From assembly GCA_049642465.1 (NCBI GenBank), contig JBAROV010000110.1:1-64000 (forward strand): DNA of 64,000 bases. Direction: 5' to 3'. The DNA comes from CAWDPQ01 sp049642465. GTDB taxonomy: Bacteria > Acidobacteriota > Vicinamibacteria > Vicinamibacterales > 2-12-FULL-66-21. The translations under genes were made by a program, and so were the position numbers. The notes beneath the pieces are model-generated. The model made no database searches, was not told the DNA's origin, and saw nothing but the letters and a program-made list of their open reading frames with translations. Positions 17,001-24,276 of the stretch are shown one piece after another. Position 1 is the stretch's first letter; each line of letters opens with the position of its first letter.

Positions 17001-18835
17001 CGGAGTCCGGCACGTCGACCGGAGTCGCGCAGTTTGCTTCCGCCAGCACCTTGACCAGCGCCGCCGACGGAACGACCAAGGCGGCGGCTCCGCCCAATGT
17101 GGTCGACGTCACGCTTCGCGCGTATCAGATGGTGCCAAATCCGCCCGTACTGTTTCAGCCGGAGCTCGATGCGCCCAGCGTGGCGGTGCTCGCACAATCC
17201 TGCAACACCAACGGCACCTGTCCCGACGCCTTTGCGTCTCCCGACCTTGCGTACAGTGTCGAGCCCAGCGTGTCAGTGACGGCTGTGCGCGCAGGAGGCA
17301 CGTTCACGGTCAGCAGCGGAGTCCTCGTGAATCAGGGAGAAGGACCTGCGCTTGCTGAAGACAACCAGTTCCGCGACGGCGTGTACCTCGTCCCCGGTCC
17401 CGGGCCGGATGGCGTGTTCGGTAGCTCCGACGATCTGACTGCCGCAGACACGATCTTTATTGGGTCGATCGGGGCGATCAGCGGTCAATTGGATAAGGAG
17501 CAGACGGCACAAATCCCAGGCGGCACGCTCACCGTTCCGATCGGGACCGCCTCGGGGACTTACACACTCCTGCTGATGATCGATGATGGCCGGGAAGTGT
17601 CGGAGGTCGACGAGGTCAACAACGTGATCGCTGTACCGTTTACCGTTCTCGACCCGAACACGGCTCCGTTGGCCGAGGATCAGTCAGTTACCACGGCAGA
17701 AGACACCGCGGCCGCGATCACGCTGTCCGCCACGGATGCGGACGGCAACAGTCTCACCTTTGCTGTCGCCGCCGGACCTTCCCATGGCACTCTCAGCGGA
17801 GCCGCGCCAAATCTGACCTATACGCCGCAAGCCAACTACTTCGGTAGCGACACGTTTACGTTCCGTGCAAACGACGGAAAGGTCGATTCCAACCTCGCGA
17901 CCGTCTCGATTGATGTGACCCCAGTGAATGATGCGCCGGTCGCGGGCAGCCAGACGATCGCGGCGATGGAAGATCTCGCGGTCGCGGTCACGTTGTCGGC
18001 CTCAGACGTCGAGGCGGATAGTCTCTCGTTCGCGATCGCGTCCGCTCCGACTCACGGAACGCTTACCGGGACCGCGCCGAACCTGACGTACACGCCGGCT
18101 CCGAACTACTTCGGCAGCGATAGTTTCACGTTCCGAGCAAGTGACGGGAGCCTCACGTCGAACATTGGGACGGTCTCGATTAACGTGGGTGGCGTCAATG
18201 ACGCACCAGTTGCGACCGCTGACGCCGTGACAATCGGCGAAAACAGTGGAACGGTGCTCATCGATGTTCTTGCCAATGACTCGGATGCAGAAGGCAATGC
18301 GTTGAGTCTCGTGTCCGTGAGCGCCCCGACGAGCGGCACCGCGGCCATCCTGTCCGGCCGCATCGCGTACACGCCGGCACCAAACTTCGCCGGTGTCGTC
18401 ACGTTGGCGTACGTCGTGAGCGATGGACTGGCAAGCGCGACCGGGTCCGTTACTGTCACCGTCGACGGGGGTCTGCAGGATTATGGGTTCCTCGGACTCC
18501 AGGATCCATGGGGGCCTGGTGCGTCTGCCAAGATTGGGAGTGCCTTCCCGCTCGTCTGGCAATACACGTTGGGGGGTGTGGTCGTAAATAGCTCGGCCGC
18601 ACTACCGGAGGTTCATATCCGGGGTCCCTACAACTGTTCCCAGGGTGAAACCGCGGGGACGCTCGAGTACGTCGCGGACCCCGGCAGCAGCGGGTTCCAG
18701 TACTTGACCAAGACGAACACCTGGCAATTCAACTGGCAGACCGCCGAACTGGGCGTGGGTTGTTACGCCGTGCGGATTTTCAGCCGGCAGACGAGACAAG
18801 TGAATGGCCCCTTCGTGATCCGGCTCAGACGCTAG
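14096..18835 (+). CDS. Large secreted multidomain protein with Asp-boxes, GIRTP repeats, CARDB and cadherin-like domains
   Basis: A 1579-residue secreted protein with a signal peptide (TLVIAALLLHSTVAGQQ). The N-terminal about 600 residues contain sialidase-type Asp-box motifs (SYDGGITW, SSNSGATF, STNFGQTF, STDRGASW), consistent with a beta-propeller. Six perfect PGIRT units occupy residues 830-859, and a second set (PSIRT, PSIRT, PGIRT, PGIRT) residues 942-961. Residues about 1060-1185 look like a CARDB/adhesion module (GREVSEVDEVNNVIAVPF). Three cadherin-like/VCBS-type domains follow at about 1190-1458 (YFGSDTFTFRANDG twice). The C-terminal about 110 residues carry two or three Cys. AAGGAAGAAAAGAG precedes the ATG. 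It is probably a cell-surface or released adhesin-like or binding protein; enzymatic activity cannot be assigned. Confidence 0.85.
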   Translation: MRFKRGGLTLVIAALLLHSTVAGQQAGQNIPVLPVVAPVDPSDPASLLDAALKGDLHLQRQLEPTIAVSTRNPNTVLTFFNDYRAVDIQNDPGLGESRDSIATSAWNFVKRVFGVFAWRKAKPNGIGIPAAATAAEAWIGGSRSYDGGITWSGLFVPGAPFDSSPASMAAPIKGLQAATDPVLAAGPCGRFYLGFLAFTRNGASSMVVARYVDLNNESGGDTIIYEGMTVIESANNASWGYFLDKPSIAVDPLRTASAGCGHNVYVAYTTFNGLEKDGKFKSKITFAKSSNSGATFATQKLNMPYGQNQNTVIAVDPREGTPSTTGGGTVYVAWRHFFAPDTILLHKSTNFGQTFSGPPVDLLAGSSVPLQTFDQPTVTTQNSLSPSSDVSFRTNSVPTLSVVGDGTVVAAWQERVDRTPGSPTFGQPALQVASTSPRIVLTRSTDRGASWSQRQAVDIGDRDVAGTPPPGFGSLPQPRASGPQVMPRLAFGGGRLLLTYYESRGFMQGDQIVPADVTPPAPGFISGIDRIMDLRAAVLNPVTGALLGSSQVSRYPVRADADLANGETLADIAASNGPCAPDDPEATVPCVRRVHHPNDPHSAAGTAPFIGDYVEAVPVVQLVPKADQSGWRWATEPSDVPYGGFHTVWADNRNLVRPTTPAELPLVERYPFYSTPIGGLVCTNSGSRNTDVLTSNVNAALVVSAPIAFKQLENVQRAFPVFAHNGTAQTRFFRFSFSTQAIADYASFDQFDPAIDSLDVQLFPFSGATRVVYLPPSDVNVPVTVNVQETLTLGGAVAPGGLTGTVAINVDGSNPPLVNSNIATTEVYSPGIRTPGIRTPGIRTPGIRTPGIRTPGIRTTAISETAPDGTIYAITDVTWTVSNEGNTTAAYSSLVNIDNPEQYDGSYEFQLIVSKGAFSGALDGCSSSDLGQDQVLAVIPNPSIRTPSIRTPGIRTPGIRTATFFIPPSESGTSTGVAQFASASTLTSAADGTTKAAAPPNVVDVTLRAYQMVPNPPVLFQPELDAPSVAVLAQSCNTNGTCPDAFASPDLAYSVEPSVSVTAVRAGGTFTVSSGVLVNQGEGPALAEDNQFRDGVYLVPGPGPDGVFGSSDDLTAADTIFIGSIGAISGQLDKEQTAQIPGGTLTVPIGTASGTYTLLLMIDDGREVSEVDEVNNVIAVPFTVLDPNTAPLAEDQSVTTAEDTAAAITLSATDADGNSLTFAVAAGPSHGTLSGAAPNLTYTPQANYFGSDTFTFRANDGKVDSNLATVSIDVTPVNDAPVAGSQTIAAMEDLAVAVTLSASDVEADSLSFAIASAPTHGTLTGTAPNLTYTPAPNYFGSDSFTFRASDGSLTSNIGTVSINVGGVNDAPVATADAVTIGENSGTVLIDVLANDSDAEGNALSLVSVSAPTSGTAAILSGRIAYTPAPNFAGVVTLAYVVSDGLASATGSVTVTVDGGLQDYGFLGLQDPWGPGASAKIGSAFPLVWQYTLGGVVVNSSAALPEVHIRGPYNCSQGETAGTLEYVADPGSSGFQYLTKTNTWQFNWQTAELGVGCYAVRIFSRQTRQVNGPFVIRLRR
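16583..16978 (+). repeat. Coding tandem repeats of the pentapeptide P-G/S-I-R-T
   Basis: The first array at 16583-16672 has six 15-bp units. Part of it alternates two synonymous spellings (CCGGGCATTCGCACC and CCGGGCATCCGAACG), which implies duplication of a 30-bp dimer. The second array at 16919-16978 has four units. The arrays are separated by about 80 codons of non-repeated sequence in the same frame. Confidence 0.95.
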
Positions 18836-18862
18836 ACCTGGGCTGCCGACAGTGCCGTGGCT

Positions 18863-18878
18863 TCCGGCTCTTGCCGGA
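18863..18878. terminator. Hairpin between convergent genes
   Basis: TCCGGC pairs with GCCGGA across a TCTT loop, followed by GTTTGG on the plus strand. It lies in the 56 bases between the stop codons of the secreted protein and the convergent kinase and could serve both. There is no long T-run, so the call is tentative. Confidence 0.4.
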
Positions 18879-18891
18879 GTTTGGCTCGCGC

Positions 18892-21876
18892 CTACTTGAG
18901 TGTGGCGATGCGCTTGCGGGCGTCAACGACGAGTGGATCGTTGGCGCCGCGTGAGCCTCGCAAGGCAAGGAACGTCTTGAAGTTCGTGGCGGCCGGACCT
19001 GAGTTGCTCATCCCCTGATGGGCGCGCCCGAGCCAGTAGGGCAGCGTCGCCAGGTAACGGAAGGTCGGATTCTCGTCGAGGAACAGCGCCGTTGCCTCGC
19101 CGCGGCGCTGCTCGCACCGCAGAAGTTCGGCAAGGGCTTCGGGGTATTGTCCCGTCTCTACGTACGCAACGCCAAGCTCGAATCGTGCGATCCACATGTC
19201 CGTGAGCTTGATGGCGGCGAGCAGTGCGTCGATGGCGGCGACAGGACGGCGGGCTGTGAGCTCGAGCCGCCCCTCGAGTACTTTGCCGTACGCGCGCAGC
19301 TGCTCCGGATATTCTTGAGACAGGCGATCGGCGACCGCCCGTGCCTTGGCGCCTGCGCCGTTGCGGAGTAGGACCATGCCCGCCGAAAATGCCGTCGGTC
19401 GCGAGGACCCGATCTTCAAGGTTGCTTCCGCCGTGGCAATCGCCTCGCTCCGCCGTCCCCTTGCTTCGAAGGTCTCGGCCAGCGCGATCGTCTTAGCTGC
19501 GAGTCCTGCGATGTTCCCCGCTGCCTGATCCCTGGCTATCGCCGGTCGCAGCAGCTTTTCGGCCGCGTCGTAGTCCCCCTCGTACATCGCCATGTCGGCG
19601 AGGCCGAGCGCCGCCATCGAGGGTCCAGGCTCTGGCGTTCGTGCCATGCGTTCGTAGCCAGCGCGCGCGGCCGCGAGGTCCGAGTGTGCGAGCGCGCCGA
19701 TGGCAAGCGGCAGGTATGCGACTGAAAACGACGGCTGCTTCTCGATGACCGTCGTGGTTTCCTGTTCGGCGGTGGCGAAGTCGCCCGCATACATCGCGTA
19801 CAGCGCGTAGTTGCTCCGGTTGAGCGCGTCGTTCGGCGTCAGCTCCACCAGCTGCTTGCCGACTTCCAGCGCCTTCCGCATGTCCAGCGACCAGAAATGG
19901 GCGAGCGCCAGATTCCCCTGGCCTGAGCGATCCGCGGGATACTTATCCACGAGTTCCTGAAACGTGTCGATCGCCTTACGAAAGTTCCTGCCGGCGCCGA
20001 GGTAATAGGCTCCCGTCACACGCAGGCGCTCGCGTTCGCTCATCCGGTCCATGAGCGTAAGTGCGGTTTGCCAATGGGTCTTCGCCTCGTCGTCGCGTCC
20101 TAGTTCGAAAGCGGTAATTGCCGCGCCCGAGTACGCCAGGCCAAACTTTTCATCCAGCGAGACTGCGCGCTGGTACGCGGCGAGCGCTTCGGGCTTCAAT
20201 CCATTGACCTGCAGTTCCTGCGCCTGCGAATACGCTTTGACGGCGTCGATGGAGCTCGCCGATACGCTGTCGGCTGCCATCGTCTCTTCCGGCTCGGTGT
20301 CACCGAGATCTTTGCGGATCCTCGACGCCAGCAGTCCAACGGCGCTGAGTACTTCGGCCTTCGATCGGGCCCGCTCGCGAGCCACGGCGAGCGGACGATC
20401 GGCCGGCGCGTCCGGCGCCGGGTTTATCGCTCGCAGCGTCAACCTGTATCCGCTGCCATCGGTGACGATCGATCCGGCAAGCACCACGTCGATGTTTTCC
20501 CGGTTGGCGACGAGGCGGGCCGATTCCTCGTTCAGAAGTTTCCGCTCGAGCGAGCGTGCGATCCGCTGAGCGTCAGCGCGTGGATAGGCGTTGATGAACG
20601 ACGCGCCTTCGATGCCGACGCTCAGTGCCTGTTCGAGGGCGCCATCGAAGACGGGATCGCCGGTGGCGTTTTCGAAATCGCCGACCAGTACCGACATCGG
20701 CGGGCGCGCCGCATCAGTCGCCGGAGTTCGCGCCGCCCAAAAGGTGAGTGCCAGGAGTCCGAGGAACACCGCGAGCACGCTGACGGCCAGCCGGCGTGTC
20801 ACGCGCCGCACGACGGGCAGGAGATTGCCGCGATCGTCGAGACGATTCAGCGCTGACACGAGGTCTCCCGACGTCTGGAACCGCTGCTCTGCGTCGGGCT
20901 GAATACAGCGCACCACGATCTGATTCAGCGGCTCGGGGATCTCCGGATTGATCGCGCGCGGCGGGGCCGGTGCCGCTTCCATCCGCTTCTGCAACTCTGC
21001 AAATGCGCTGGCACCGACTGCGCGTCGGCGTCCCAGCAGCATGTCGTAGAGGATGAGCCCAAACGCGTAGATGTCTGCCCGCTGGTCGACGAGCTGGGCA
21101 CGTGCCTGCTCGGGCGCCATGTACTCGACCGTGCCGACGACCGTGCCTGCCATCGTCGCGGCGTTGGTCCACGCGCCGGCGAGCGTCCCTGGTTTGCCGG
21201 AATCGAGGCCGGGATTGGTGCCTCCCGTCGATCGCGCCACTCCGAAGTCCATGATCATGACTTCGCCGTTGCCGTCCACGAGGAGGTTTGCTGGCTTCAG
21301 GTCTCGGTGCACGACGCCAGCGGCGTGCGCGGCCTCGAGTCCCGAGGCCAGGCCGCGGACAATCTTCAAGATGCGTTCGATCGGAAGTGTTTCGCCGCGC
21401 TTCAGGATGGTGGCGAGATCCTCCCCTTCGATAAAGGGCATCGTGATGTACTTGACGCCCTCGATCTCGCCCAGCTCGTGGATGCGCACGACGTTCTTGT
21501 GCGTGACCTGACGCGCAAGCAGCAGTTCCTGCTTGAAGCGCCGTTCGAGCATGGTGGCCGCCGCGGGATCCGCCGCCACTTCCGGCCTGATCACCTTCAG
21601 GGCAACGACGACCCCAAGCTCCGAGTCCCACGCCTGATACACTGCCCCCATCCCGCCAAGGCCCAGCAGCTTGACGATGTGGTATCTCGGGCCGAATGGT
21701 TGGCCGACGGAGAGCGGGCCGCCAGGCGTCTCACCGGCCGGCAGAGCGGCCAATCGTGGCACCGGGCTGAAGGCTGCTGTAGGAGCGAACTCCTCCCGTT
21801 CCGCCACCCGCGTGGTGTCCGGATCGTGGACGATCCCCGGCGTTGTGGCGTCGTCGTGATCGGAGCTGACGGTCAT
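18892..21876 (-). CDS. Serine/threonine protein kinase with transmembrane helix and TPR region
   Basis: A 994-residue membrane kinase. A disordered N-terminus of about 55 residues precedes a Hanks-type kinase domain: glycine loop LLGLGGMGAVYQAWD, VVALKVIRPE, HRDLKPANLL, IMDFGVARS and APEQARA. A single transmembrane helix follows the kinase (RLAVSVLAVFLGLLALTFWA). The outer part begins with a region of the kind that reports on ATPase or TolB-like folds (SVLVGDFENATGDPVFDGALEQ) and ends in a long TPR solenoid (LGRDDEAKTHWQTALTLMDR and similar). The layout suggests a sensor with an extracytoplasmic TPR scaffold. The ATG at 21876 follows GGGGGAA; an upstream stop in the same frame lies 15 codons away. 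The gene is divergent only from sequence, since the next gene to the right also reads minus. Confidence 0.9.
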   Translation of the reverse strand: MTVSSDHDDATTPGIVHDPDTTRVAEREEFAPTAAFSPVPRLAALPAGETPGGPLSVGQPFGPRYHIVKLLGLGGMGAVYQAWDSELGVVVALKVIRPEVAADPAAATMLERRFKQELLLARQVTHKNVVRIHELGEIEGVKYITMPFIEGEDLATILKRGETLPIERILKIVRGLASGLEAAHAAGVVHRDLKPANLLVDGNGEVMIMDFGVARSTGGTNPGLDSGKPGTLAGAWTNAATMAGTVVGTVEYMAPEQARAQLVDQRADIYAFGLILYDMLLGRRRAVGASAFAELQKRMEAAPAPPRAINPEIPEPLNQIVVRCIQPDAEQRFQTSGDLVSALNRLDDRGNLLPVVRRVTRRLAVSVLAVFLGLLALTFWAARTPATDAARPPMSVLVGDFENATGDPVFDGALEQALSVGIEGASFINAYPRADAQRIARSLERKLLNEESARLVANRENIDVVLAGSIVTDGSGYRLTLRAINPAPDAPADRPLAVARERARSKAEVLSAVGLLASRIRKDLGDTEPEETMAADSVSASSIDAVKAYSQAQELQVNGLKPEALAAYQRAVSLDEKFGLAYSGAAITAFELGRDDEAKTHWQTALTLMDRMSERERLRVTGAYYLGAGRNFRKAIDTFQELVDKYPADRSGQGNLALAHFWSLDMRKALEVGKQLVELTPNDALNRSNYALYAMYAGDFATAEQETTTVIEKQPSFSVAYLPLAIGALAHSDLAAARAGYERMARTPEPGPSMAALGLADMAMYEGDYDAAEKLLRPAIARDQAAGNIAGLAAKTIALAETFEARGRRSEAIATAEATLKIGSSRPTAFSAGMVLLRNGAGAKARAVADRLSQEYPEQLRAYGKVLEGRLELTARRPVAAIDALLAAIKLTDMWIARFELGVAYVETGQYPEALAELLRCEQRRGEATALFLDENPTFRYLATLPYWLGRAHQGMSNSGPAATNFKTFLALRGSRGANDPLVVDARKRIATLK

Positions 21877-21991
21877 TTCCCCCGTGTCGGCGTTCGCGCC
21901 GGGAACGGTTTCGCACAGCGGTCACCGGAACCGCCCCGCCGCAAATCCGGCAGGTCGTAGGTCCCTTCAAGGAGAAGAGGATGAACCTTGA

Positions 21992-23089
21992 TTATGGCTT
22001 TGTCGGCAAGGACGGCCAAGGAAAAACCGTGGGAGGGTTGGTTGTGGCCGCCGACATCCATTTCTCGATTGCCAGGACAGCCTTCTCATCCCGAACGACG
22101 GTTCCGATGGGCGGCATCTGCGAGGACGGCCGTCGCGACCGCATCCGCGCGACCATCGCGCTGGCGGCGGGCGCGGCACGATCGAGCATCACGCTGGCTC
22201 CATCGGGCTGGCCGGGAACCTGCCATAGCGTACGGTGCGAAGCGAGGCGACTGATCACCCCGTCCCCATCACCGACGAGATCGGCGTAATGCAGGGAGGG
22301 GGCGTCTGGTCCGATTTCACCGGCGCGGTTGTGACACGTCCCGCAGTTCGCGCTGAAATACCCGAGGAGGGCGCGCGTTGCGGGATCGGTTGTTTGAATT
22401 CTCGGCGGCGCCGTCACGAGTTCCGGGCGGGCAGGCGACAACAACCCCGCAGCATTCAGCGTCGCGAGTGTTGCCATGGTTGGCGCCAGCGGCTCTCCAT
22501 GGATCGCATTCGGATCGCGGTCGGTCGAGAGCTGGAGTGCGTTGAACCCCAACGGACCGGGCCGCTTCGTCCCATGGCAGGCCGCACAATCCGGGACGGC
22601 TGGGATGCTGTGGAATCGCCCCGGCGAGACTTCGACGACGTGACGAAGCCCCTCAGCAGGCGCGAGGTCGGCGTCGGTTTGCGATTCGTTCCAGTGATAA
22701 CTCGCAAAAACCCAACGAGTGTCGGCGGCACGCCAAATCAATCGCGTTTCTACCTTGCGTCCATCAAAACGGAACTCTTTCCAGAATTTGGTACCGACCG
22801 GGAACACCCAGCCATACGGATCCCTGGAGTCGATTGTGGTTGCCGGTGGCAAGTAGATCCATCGTGACTTGGCTGCGCCGTCCGACCACAACGGATATTG
22901 CGGGGAGAACGGTTGGTTCCGGGGATCGATCGCATCGCTGCCCCCCGCGGCATACAGCCCCGTCTCGCTGAGACGGCTCGGGGCAACCAGATCGTCGTCG
23001 GCAGGTGCGGCGGCGCGCACGAATGCCGCACCCACCGCAGCTGCCCACGCGACAGACAGCACGATCGTGGAGGCACGAGCGCCGCGCAT
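21992..23089 (-). CDS. Diheme c-type cytochrome family protein
   Basis: A 365-residue exported protein with two c-type heme motifs, CAACH in VPDCAACHGTKR and CGTCH in NCGTCHNRAG. An N-terminal hydrophobic signal (VLSVAWAAAVGAAFVRA) directs it to the periplasm. The region before the first heme (YPLWSDGAAKSRWIYLPP, FPVGTKFWKEFRFDGRKVETRLIW) matches a family of uncharacterised diheme cytochromes of the SO2930 type. The axial Met could come from the C-terminal QMPPIGT. The ATG overlaps the upstream cytochrome stop by one base (TAATG on the minus strand), so the two form an operon. The electron donor and acceptor are unknown. Confidence 0.85.
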   Translation of the reverse strand: MRGARASTIVLSVAWAAAVGAAFVRAAAPADDDLVAPSRLSETGLYAAGGSDAIDPRNQPFSPQYPLWSDGAAKSRWIYLPPATTIDSRDPYGWVFPVGTKFWKEFRFDGRKVETRLIWRAADTRWVFASYHWNESQTDADLAPAEGLRHVVEVSPGRFHSIPAVPDCAACHGTKRPGPLGFNALQLSTDRDPNAIHGEPLAPTMATLATLNAAGLLSPARPELVTAPPRIQTTDPATRALLGYFSANCGTCHNRAGEIGPDAPSLHYADLVGDGDGVISRLASHRTLWQVPGQPDGASVMLDRAAPAASAMVARMRSRRPSSQMPPIGTVVRDEKAVLAIEKWMSAATTNPPTVFPWPSLPTKP

Positions 23090-23676
23090 TATCGCGTCTC
23101 CTCGGGCGGATCGACGGGCCCCGGCACCCGGTTCCTCACCGGCGCGAGCGATTGAAGATACGCGAACAGGCTGCGAATGTCCTCATCGTCCAGCGCCGCG
23201 AGATTTTCGTATGGCATTGGCGGCAGAATCGGGCGCCCCTTTCCCTGATGCCGTCCGGTGCGCATCGTCGCGATGAACATGTCTTCGGTCCACCGACCGA
23301 GACCCGTTTCCGGATCCGGCGTGAGGTTCGCTGAGAAGCTGACGCCCCACGGTCCTGCGAATGCCGTGTTGGTGGCGGCGCCGTGCCACACCCACGGTCC
23401 ACTGGCGGGCGGAGCCGGTGGCAGTGCGACGTCGGATGGATGGCCGGTGAGCGCGCGAGCCATGTCCGGCTCGGGCCCCTGCGGGCCAAGCTTGTAGGGG
23501 GTGTGGCAGTGGTTGCAGCCCATCGCCCGGACGAGGTACGCGCCTCGGGTGATGCGTGTGGTGCGCGGGGATGTCTGCGGCGTCTGGCCACCGTCTGATG
23601 GGATCGCCCGCAGCATTGCCCCGGAGATCGCCGTGAACGCCACAGCCGCCAGAATTGTCGAGAAGTGATTTCGCAT
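23089..23676 (-). CDS. Monoheme c-type cytochrome
   Basis: A 195-residue exported cytochrome with one heme-attachment motif, CNHCH, in MGCNHCHTPYKLGPQGPEPD. The signal segment is STILAAVAFTAISGAML. The C-terminal half resembles the cytochrome c subunits that accompany dehydrogenases (FSANLTPDPETGLGRWTEDM, PPMPYENLAALDDEDIRSLF), with a likely Met ligand in PPMPYENL. It is the first gene of the operon with the diheme cytochrome. The ATG at 23676 is chosen over 23706 because GAGGGC precedes it and the signal peptide starts there. Confidence 0.85.
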   Translation of the reverse strand: MRNHFSTILAAVAFTAISGAMLRAIPSDGGQTPQTSPRTTRITRGAYLVRAMGCNHCHTPYKLGPQGPEPDMARALTGHPSDVALPPAPPASGPWVWHGAATNTAFAGPWGVSFSANLTPDPETGLGRWTEDMFIATMRTGRHQGKGRPILPPMPYENLAALDDEDIRSLFAYLQSLAPVRNRVPGPVDPPEETR

Positions 23677-23753
23677 AACGTCTGCCCTCGCTTTGTTGAA
23701 CGCCAACTGTAGCGAGGTAGACGAAACGCGATTCCTAAACCTTCCCTACCGAG

Positions 23754-23807
23754 ATCTTAAGATTCCCTTGCGTGATCCTAAAAAGTGCTTAAACGCCGCG
23801 TTATACT
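23754..23807 (+). promoter_or_regulatory. Candidate operator and -10 element in the cytochrome/FMN-protein divergent region
   Basis: ATCTTAAGAT at 23754-23763 is a perfect 10-bp palindrome. TATACT at 23802-23807 is a good -10-like hexamer only 10 bases before the ATG at 23818, which would give a nearly leaderless transcript. The region is AT-richer than its surroundings. No convincing -35 box is visible. Confidence 0.35.
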
Positions 23808-23817
23808 GGCATTTCCG

Positions 23818-24276
23818 ATGATTGATGGGACGCTCGCTGCCTTTCTGCAGGAGGGCCTCGGTGTGTACGTGGGCACTCGCAACGCGAATTTAGAGCCGAG
23901 TGGAGCCCGCGGCATTGCCGTCATGGTTGAAGAAGGAGGCACGCACCTCGTCGTGTACGTGGCTGAGGTCGCGGTCGGCCGAATCCAGCCGGATCTCGAG
24001 GCGAACGGTCAGATCGCCGTGAGCGTGGGCCGACCTCGCGACGATCGCGCGTGCCAGGTGAAGGGTGTGTTTGCCGGGGCGCGCGCGGCAGACGAAGGGG
24101 AGCGCCATCGCGTCGTCGCGCAATGGGAGTGTTTTCGCAGCGCGCTCGAGTACATAGGGATCTCGAGGCAAATCACGAGCGGATGGGTGGCCTGGCCAGC
24201 CGTGGCTGTGCGCCTGAAGGTGACGGCCCTGTTCGAGCAAACGCCAGGCCCAGGCGCAGGGGCGGCTATCGCATGA
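23818..24276 (+). CDS. PNPOx-like (split-barrel flavin-binding) protein
   Basis: A 152-residue protein resembling pyridoxamine-5'-phosphate-oxidase-like FMN-binding split barrels. Supporting segments are FLQEGLGVYVGTRNANLEPSG near the N-terminus, the middle strand GTHLVVYVAEVAVGRI, and GQIAVSVGRPRDDRACQVKG. It has no signal peptide. Its stop overlaps the ATG of the next gene (ATGA), so the two are translationally coupled and probably interact. The start at 23818 is the conserved-looking MIDGTLAAF; an earlier in-frame ATG lies at 23785. Confidence 0.7.
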   Translation: MIDGTLAAFLQEGLGVYVGTRNANLEPSGARGIAVMVEEGGTHLVVYVAEVAVGRIQPDLEANGQIAVSVGRPRDDRACQVKGVFAGARAADEGERHRVVAQWECFRSALEYIGISRQITSGWVAWPAVAVRLKVTALFEQTPGPGAGAAIA

